A stretch of DNA of 64,000 nt from Bolinopsis microptera (taxonomy: Eukaryota > Ctenophora > Tentaculata > Lobata > Bolinopsidae), in the NCBI RefSeq assembly GCF_026151205.1, contig NC_087073.1, positions 17,946,837 through 18,010,836 of the forward strand. The letters run 5' to 3'. Below are positions 57,851-64,000 of this stretch, one piece after another (position 1 is the stretch's first letter; the number at the start of each line of letters is the position of its first letter). The notes under the pieces are model-generated. The model was not told where the DNA came from, made no database searches, and saw nothing but the letters and a program-made list of their open reading frames with translations. The position numbers and the translations under genes were made by a program.

Positions 57851-59725
57851 CACACGGTTCCAACATGTAAGTATCCCAGGCCCGGCTATGCCAAGTGAAA
57901 ATCTATATTAAATCACGGCACTTTATAGTATTAAGCCACAATAATCCAGATGGAACTTAAAGTTACATTTAAGCCCCACTCTCATCCAGCTCCCACTCTG
58001 GTAATTAATGTTTTGGCAACCCCGCACGGTACGCTATAATATTACATATATTGCACCAGTCCAGCGGAGTGCCATGAAGCTTCTTAAATCATCCCCGGTG
58101 CAAGCCCCAATTACCAGCAGTATTAAGGGAAGTCGACTCGAGCCCGATACCAATTTATCCTAACCAATCAGATACGCTAACAGCCCTCTTAGAAATGTAA
58201 AACTGACCGACAAAACACGTTGACAGAAATTTTGATTAAAAAGATTTTATAAAGAAATTTCCTGGACAACAGGGCGAGCCCCTGTTGCCATTTCCGAGCA
58301 CAAATCCACTAAAAGATTTCAACACAATTATAAGGCTTCGGAAGTCTGGGATCAATGAATTCCTGAACTCCACGGGATAAGAGATCTTTGATTCGGTAGC
58401 CCCCCGGACAATTTTAGTTTGGAGGAGATTATTCACCTCACCATGGCCGTAGAAGGGCTGTCATGTAGGACTATTGAGCGGTGGACTGTTGAGCGGTGGA
58501 CTGTAGGCCGGTGAAGGTCGGAAGTAGGACTGTAGAGCGGCCCTCCCTTATAGATCCCATAACATGAGGACTCTAGAGCGGTACCCTCCTATAACATGAG
58601 GACTCTATAGCTGTTGAAAATTTGAAGATTGAACACTCAACGAAGCTAAGTTATACATTGTAACTCGTGATTGATTATGGTCATGACATTCTAGGATGAT
58701 AACTTTATTAAAAAGTCATGGAGTTAATGAACATTTTCATTTACTTATTATAAATATTTCATTACTAATATTATAGTGCAACTTAATTTAAGATTATTGT
58801 AACGCTTCCTCGTTACAGTTTTGGTAACTCAGCCAATCCCTAGCTGGAACCTTTTAACCGTCTTGGTGCTGATTCATCATGATCCAATCCTGACCTCTCC
58901 CTTCTCATCGACTCAACTTCACATCAGGTTATGTACCCTTTCTTTATTTTATAATCAACGTCTAATTAGCTCTTAGATAATGCTTTTAAGCAAACTAGAT
59001 ATCCCAATCAATGTGAATGACCATCATAGTATTTCTCTAACCGATAGCCCAAGGCATAAAAGGCGGCCCTCACACAACATATCAAGATTAATTAAAAGCA
59101 GATATTGACTTGACATTTGCTAAACTCTTTGCAGAGTGGTCAAAAACTGAAATGACACGTTTCACAATTTCGTTACTTCCTGTACGGAGAAGCAGGTTCC
59201 CAATAGCCAGTTTATTAGAGTTATCGCCTGACATTGTACACTTCTTGTACAGTTACACACGTTGTACACAAGGTTAGCACAGAGTAATACCGTTTTATCA
59301 ATAGAGATAAGAGAGCTGCGGAATGTACAACCAAAGCAATTAGCAAAAAGGAAATAAAATTGTAGGGTTTAATTTTATTATGAGGTCCTATTATGCATCA
59401 TATAACGGGTTCGAAATGATACCACCATGCCCACATAGGTCCAAATATCAGAACAAGTCAGTTTACACGGCCACAAAGACTTTCCAATAAGACAGTACCA
59501 GTCCTGCTTGAGTTTATCAGCTTTATATCAGATTTGTCATAGTTTGTTGGTCAGCTGCTGTCAGAATCAAGTTCACGACCCCCCACCCTGGACACCCCTC
59601 GCAAAGACAAATACTATAAACATCCTGACTCATACTGATGTAATCTAGCAGTGTGGCTAGAACTATGCCAACTATAATTGATAGGTGAACTGTGCTCGGT
59701 TGGGCCTGGGTAACATCCGGTGAGC
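57851..59725. other. Non-coding, short degenerate repeats
   Basis: Around 58,460-58,620 the phrases GGACTGTTGAGCGGT and ATAACATGAGGACTCTA recur as short direct repeats. No gene was seen. Confidence 0.45.
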
Positions 59726-59887
59726 GGACTGAATCCCTAACGGACTGAATCACTACCAATCACTATTGGTAGGGATTGAGGTATATTTGGGTGGTAGTGA
59801 TTCCGTACAGACTATCACTAACAGACTAAATCACTACCAGTAGTGATATTTGGGTGGTAGTGATTCCGTCCGTTAGGGATTCAGTCC
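59726..59887. mobile_element. MITE with ~33-bp inverted ends
   Basis: The left end GGACTGAATCCCTAACGGAC and its right complement are followed inward by AATCACTACCA on both arms. The 162-bp unit can fold almost completely. A clear target duplication was not seen. Confidence 0.7.
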
Positions 59888-61090
59888 TACAATCCATTGC
59901 ACAGTTAGTGTGTGTCACTGATAAAATCAGTAATATTTACGGCAGATGCCAGATCCTGTAATAAAACGGAATCATAGCATATGTTTTGATAGATTACATC
60001 GGCTACGCTGAAATTTGCTTCGCACACACCATGGCACACATTTGTACATTCCATTGATTGATAGATACTCGCTTAACTCGCACGTGTGCGCGGCTCTGAA
60101 CGAGCCACAATTATCTGGCAAATATCATATTAGAGACACACCGAATTATAGACCAAAATGTGGCAAAGTTTCATATAAATCACACTTCCTTCAGCATTTG
60201 TTATAAAATTTGAGTGCGCATTACAGAAATTTCGAGATCTTCTCAGTGTATAATACGTTGCGTGAATTGTCGAGTTGTACTGGTACAGACAGATCCGTCT
60301 GAAAAATTCGATCTGCCGACACACAAAGCTTACAAAAGATTTTTGAAGTGTTTGAGTCCCATTAGGTGCCCTTTATGGCTGACCAACTTTTCCAAACTTT
60401 TCCACTTGTCTCTAGGCCACTTTTTGCCACTTTACCACTTACTTTTCCACTTTTCTTGTTTGTCGAATATCTTTAGTTGTGAACATCTTAAAAGGTTGCA
60501 GATTAATCGAGAGTGTTCAAATTATCAGGAAGACAATTTTACGTCTGATAATCAGTTAATTGGATAATTATCAATTAGCTAATTAGCAAAAATTTAAAAA
60601 CTTTTTGGCTCAAAATGAGTGGAATAGCTTAAAACACGGAGAAAAGTAGTTTTTAGTAATCAATTACTAAGTCAAAAGGGCTGAAACTGAAAAACGTTAA
60701 CCACAGGATATTACTATTAGAGTTTCATAATTAATTACAGTACATCCTTATCGATTCTCACAGAAACTGCACCAAAGGCACATTTAAGATCGAACCGATA
60801 GCCTGCTGTGCTATTAATGCTTTAATGCTTTTCATACAAGGGTACAACAAAGTCTTCATGTTATGTATCCTCAATAAATGTAATAGTAGTGTTGTAATTA
60901 TCATTTTATTGATTTCAATAATGAATCAGTGGAGTTAAGATAATCGCATAATATGTATTTAAAAACACCTCTCTGTACCGTCAATTGTGTTAATCTGAAC
61001 CGGCTTACCTGGATTACCATCTACCTGTTCTTTTCCTCAACAATCAGACCGAGTTGTGCAAGAAATGTGATTTATCATAGCTCATAATAA
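59888..61090. other. Non-coding interval
   Basis: Frames at 60,015-60,206 and 60,214-60,567 lack any motif or splice support. A CACGTG lies at 60,081. Confidence 0.4.
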
Positions 61091-61145
61091 TTACATCACC
61101 CACCGAATGCGATATGAGTCATATCGCATTTGGTGGGTGATGTAA
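61091..61145. repeat. 55-nt hairpin with 26-bp arms
   Basis: TTACATCACCCACCGAATGC... pairs with its complement over 26 bp with one mismatch (G·T), around a three-base loop. The size and near-perfection suit a miniature palindromic element or a small-RNA precursor. Confidence 0.85.
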
Positions 61146-61330
61146 ATGATATCGAGCTGTTTTCGATCACACTATCACAATAAGACACAATAGCATGCAA
61201 GTCATCCCACATAGTCATATCTGGGATATCATTACAGCCATTAAAATCCCAAACAATGTTTTTTACGCTAAATATATAAACTACATAATAAAGAATGGCT
61301 ATGCTATAATATACACCAGATACAGAACAT

Positions 61331-61390
61331 TTTACTAGCTCTAATATTGTTCAGATACACCAGACTTTATTAGTATTTATATTGTTACGA

Positions 61391-61393
<3 letters not shown>
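61331..61393. repeat. Copy of the GATACACCAGACTTT repeat (left of LINE)
   Basis: It shares TAGCTCTAATATTGTTCAGA and TATTTATATTGTTACGATAC with several copies at 63,651-63,870. The LINE has inserted into this tandem repeat. Confidence 0.75.
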
Positions 61394-61423
<30 letters not shown>

Positions 61424-61734
61424 GATAAGGTCTCCTCAATCATTCGAGTGGCCTGCACCAAGGAATTGCTGCTTATGTCGTATCATCTCTCTCCAGTGCT
61501 TGCGATTTCCTGCCAACGCTCGGACCTTATCAAATACAATGTCTGAATCTCCTGTAAATGTTACTGCGTCTTCCAGGACACAGGTTCGCCAATTCTTTCT
61601 TGGCCGCCCACGTGATCTTCGGCCGTGAGCAGGTGTCTAGTCAAGTAGATACTTTGGTAGCCTGGTGTCCGGCATTCTAGAAACATGTCCAAACCAGCGA
61701 AGACGGTTGGCACTGATGTAGGTTATAACCGGGT

Positions 61735-62916
61735 TTATTCTTGCCCGCTCCAACACTTGAAATTGCTCGTCTGGTGGAACCACTTAATTCGAAGGATTCT
61801 CCTCAAACAGTTTTTATGGAAAACTTCGAAGCGATGTAGTTGCTTTGAAGTAGTGTTCCAGACTTCGCTTCCATAAAGTAATATTGTTAGAACCGCTGCA
61901 ACATATATCCGTATTTTGGTGTTAGTTTGGATATTGCGATTCTTCCAAATATTACCGAGCTGATTGAATGCTCCTGAGGCTTTCTGGATCCGTGCAGATA
62001 AGTCCCGGTCAATAGTCCCATCACTTGATATAATCGACCCAAGGTAAGTGAAGTTGCTGACTTGCTGGATAGCCGTGTCTCCTACTGTAATGTCCACCGT
62101 TGATGCTTCAGTATACGGCCTCTGTGACGTATTCTTACCGATGGCCATAACCTCTGTTTCCTTCGCATTGATTCTGAGGCCAGCCTGAGCCGCATACTTG
62201 CATAAAAGATCAGTCGTCTCCTGGAGACCGTCCTTGGTGTTGTCCATGATAGCCAAATCATCTGCATAGTCAGTATCCAAGACGACTGTATCCTGATCAA
62301 AGCTGGTGGTAGCTCTCTGCAGTACTGCCCCGTGTGACAACACTTTGTTATCCTCAGCCCGCTGCGCAGGCAGGTTGATGCAAACATTAAAGATAGGTGG
62401 ACCCTGAATATCCCCCTGCCCAGAGCCAGATGTAACGTCAAACCAATCTGAGAGCTCACCATTATGTCTGACAGCGCTGACGGTGCCGCAAAAGAATGCT
62501 TGCATTATGCGAATGTATTTACAAGGCAAGCCATAATGACTGAAAGCTTTCCAGATAAACTCCCGATTAAGTGAATCGAATGCAGCTTTAAAGTCAACAA
62601 AATTTATGTACAGGGGGAGGTTAAACTCAATGCTGTTGTGAATAATAGTACGGAGTGAAAAAATCTGATCAATGCAAGACCTGTTTTTCCTGAACCCGCA
62701 CTGATTCTCTCGGAGCAGTTCTTCAAGCCCCGCATTCATCCGTCGCAACACTATTATCTGATAGAGTTTTGATGCCGTGGAGCGTAGGGTTATGCCCCTG
62801 TTGTTCGAGCAGAATGATGTATCACCCTTTTTCGGGACAATAACAATGATACCCTTAACCCAATCCTCTGGCACATTCTCCGTCTCCCAAACACGTGCAA
62901 ACAGTTTCTCAAGCAT
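61735..62916 (-). CDS. Reverse transcriptase fragment of the LINE
   Basis: A 393-codon frame containing most RT motifs in order: VKGIIVIVPKKGD, NNRGITLRSTASKLY, NQCGFRKNRSCIDQI, FVDFKAAFDSL, a SGSGQGDIQGPP variant of the usual RQGC.LSP, the catalytic TDYADDLAIMD, and GLRINAKETEVM. The YADD aspartates are kept. It copies element RNA at the nicked target. The frame shifts after KWFH, beyond which the correct frame reads DEQFQVLERARINPVI. Its clade is probably RTE- or CR1-like and was not decided. Confidence 0.8.
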   Translation of the reverse strand: MLEKLFARVWETENVPEDWVKGIIVIVPKKGDTSFCSNNRGITLRSTASKLYQIIVLRRMNAGLEELLRENQCGFRKNRSCIDQIFSLRTIIHNSIEFNLPLYINFVDFKAAFDSLNREFIWKAFSHYGLPCKYIRIMQAFFCGTVSAVRHNGELSDWFDVTSGSGQGDIQGPPIFNVCINLPAQRAEDNKVLSHGAVLQRATTSFDQDTVVLDTDYADDLAIMDNTKDGLQETTDLLCKYAAQAGLRINAKETEVMAIGKNTSQRPYTEASTVDITVGDTAIQQVSNFTYLGSIISSDGTIDRDLSARIQKASGAFNQLGNIWKNRNIQTNTKIRIYVAAVLTILLYGSEVWNTTSKQLHRFEVFHKNCLRRILRIKWFHQTSNFKCWSGQE

Positions 62917-63155
62917 GTCTAAAAGACCAGGAGCCCCATACTTCAGCTGTTCGTTGAAAATTTCATCAATTCCAGGGCTCTTGTGATTCTTCAGACTCTT
63001 TAAAGCCTCAGAGATCTCTGTTCTGCTAGGGGCAAATCACTATCACTCAGATACGGAAAACATGGTGCGACCTCTAGACTGTCTAGGTCTGAAAGGTCCA
63101 CGTCTCCTATCTGCGGGTTTAGTAGTTCAGCAAAGTGCTCACCCCATCGTTTTCG

Positions 63156-63650
63156 TTAAGCAGCTGGGTCAGAAATCAACTTCTCGGTTTTATCTCTGAC
63201 AGCAGTTGACTTCCGACTCTTCTTGCCTGACAAGGACTTGATCATCTGCCAGACCTCCCTCTGCTGACCGTGTGAAGAAGCTGTTTCCAGATCGGCTGCA
63301 ACCCGTAAAGCCCAGTTCTCATCATCCTTCTTGCAGCTCTTCTTAACACGCTTATTAGCAAGAGAATACTCAGATCTATTGAATCCATCACTTGGGCATT
63401 TCTGCTTGACCTTACTCCGCTCCGAGATAAGATCCTCTGTCTCTTGTGACAAGTGCTGCTTCTTCCTCCGGCGCGGGCGTTGACCCAAAACCTCCAAAGA
63501 AACCTCCCTGATGCCCTCCTTGACCAACTCCCACTCTCCATCCAGACTCTCTTCCACCGGCAGACCACTGAATCGGTTATGCAGTGCGATGCAATACTCC
63601 TGCACCTTAGATTGGTCACGCAAATGCTCGATAGCTGGTGCTTTTCTATG
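63156..63650 (-). CDS. Endonuclease-RT linker fragment of the same LINE
   Basis: Basic, helical linker of the polyprotein, including SLEVLGQRPRRRKKQHLSQE and ENWALRVAADLETA, leading to WQMIKSLSGKKSRK just before the RT. It is separated from the RT frame by a ~240-bp frameshifted stretch that still reads PQIGDVDLSDLDSL in another frame. The apparent frame runs past 63,650 into the flanking repeat, which is not part of the element. Confidence 0.6.
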   Translation of the reverse strand, partial: HRKAPAIEHLRDQSKVQEYCIALHNRFSGLPVEESLDGEWELVKEGIREVSLEVLGQRPRRRKKQHLSQETEDLISERSKVKQKCPSDGFNRSEYSLANKRVKKSCKKDDENWALRVAADLETASSHGQQREVWQMIKSLSGKKSRKSTAVRDKTEKLISDPAA

Positions 63651-63870
63651 TACGATACACCAGACTTTAATAGCTCTAACGTTGTTCACTATTCAGATAC
63701 ACTATTGTTGAGTTACACCAGACGTAGACGTCACTAGTTCTTATATTGTTAAGATACACTATACTTCATTAGTATTTATATTGTTACGATACACCAGACT
63801 TTAGCAGCTCTAACGTTGTTCACTGTTCAGATACACCAGAATAGCTCTAATATTATAGATATACTAGGAA
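63651..63870. repeat. GATACACCAGACTTT tandem repeat (right of LINE)
   Basis: Four to five degenerate units mixing GATACACCAGACTTTA, GCTCTAACGTTGTTCAC and TAGTATTTATATTGTTACGA. This is the same family as 61,331-61,393. Confidence 0.75.
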
Positions 63871-64000
63871 TATTAGAGGGGGCCAAAAGTGCCGTAACGC
63901 CGTTACTCACGTGTTCAATATTTTGAGACCTGTAATTTTGCAGATGGCATTATGTAACTATTCATTCGAGAAGTCCGTCGTCAACATTCGAAAATTCGAA
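63871..64000. other. Window end, nothing recognised
   Basis: Short unique sequence with a CACGTG at about 63,908 and no gene evidence. Confidence 0.4.

Larger units (their letters stand above)
61394..63650 (-). mobile_element. 5'-truncated non-LTR retrotransposon with TSD TACGATAC
   Basis: A minus-strand LINE copy. Its 3' end is an (AAGT)n tail (61,394-61,422 region), preceded by a C-terminal region with RLRWFGHVSRM and GRPRKNW. Its 5' end at 63,650 lies inside the linker between endonuclease and RT. The 8-bp TACGATAC at 61,386-61,393 is repeated at 63,651-63,658, giving the target duplication. There are at least two frameshifts (near 61,780 and between 62,917 and 63,155) and a TAG near 61,640, so it is dead. 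Confidence 0.85.

Noticed and set aside
60015-60567. Two successive open frames as a small gene
   Set aside because: No motif, no coding bias seen and no splice evidence.

Overview
The window reads as nuclear DNA from an invertebrate animal. It is AT-rich, with many small spliced exons joined by GT-AG introns, GC-richer exons, long non-coding stretches, many tandem repeats, short inverted-repeat transposons and broken LINEs. The genes are typically animal: DCAF1, an SLC18B1-like transporter, a CACGTG-type bHLH-zipper factor, a rhodopsin-like GPCR and sushi (CCP) modules. An early-branching metazoan such as a cnidarian, placozoan or ctenophore would fit, but the sequence alone does not settle the lineage. 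No operon or prokaryotic layout was seen. All gene models below were joined by hand from splice sites, reading phase and remembered family similarity. No search was run.

Layout. 1-805: a hAT transposon remnant with a BED zinc finger. 4.3-5.0 kb: a LINE ORF1 fragment (-). 5.4-6.5 kb: a two-exon GPCR (+). 7.67-8.69 kb: 35 copies of a 29-bp minisatellite that runs up to an acceptor. 8.7-22.35 kb: DCAF1 (+), 26 visible exons and about 1,322 codons, covering an ARM-like region, a LisH motif, a WD40 propeller with two WDxR boxes and an acidic tail. Its largest intron (14,283-17,656) holds an uninterrupted antisense ORF of about 541 codons that looks like a nicotianamine-synthase-type SAM enzyme. 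24.4-28.7 kb: a ten-exon MFS transporter (-), with an 0.8-kb heptamer array in its penultimate intron. 28.8-41 kb: a gene desert with MITEs, an exact 95-bp duplication, a tRNA-like relic and a 17-bp satellite. 41.5-48.9 kb: a bHLH-leucine-zipper gene (-), lying in a ~10-kb stretch with 20 CACGTG sites. 52.3-55.1 kb: exons of a sushi-domain protein (-), with GC-rich perfect hairpins in and beside its introns. 55.3-64 kb: LINE remnants, a MITE and a 26-bp-arm palindrome.

The genes do not form an obvious pathway. DCAF1 is the substrate receptor of CUL4-DDB1 ubiquitin ligases. The SLC18B1 family is linked to vesicular polyamine transport. The bHLHZip protein resembles Mlx/Mondo factors and probably binds the E-boxes around its own gene.

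The most unusual points are the antisense metallophore-synthase-like gene, three tandem arrays that each touch a splice site of a real gene and repeat splicing or NF-Y motifs, the CACGTG-dense domain, and the hairpin cluster with C-GAA-G triloops.
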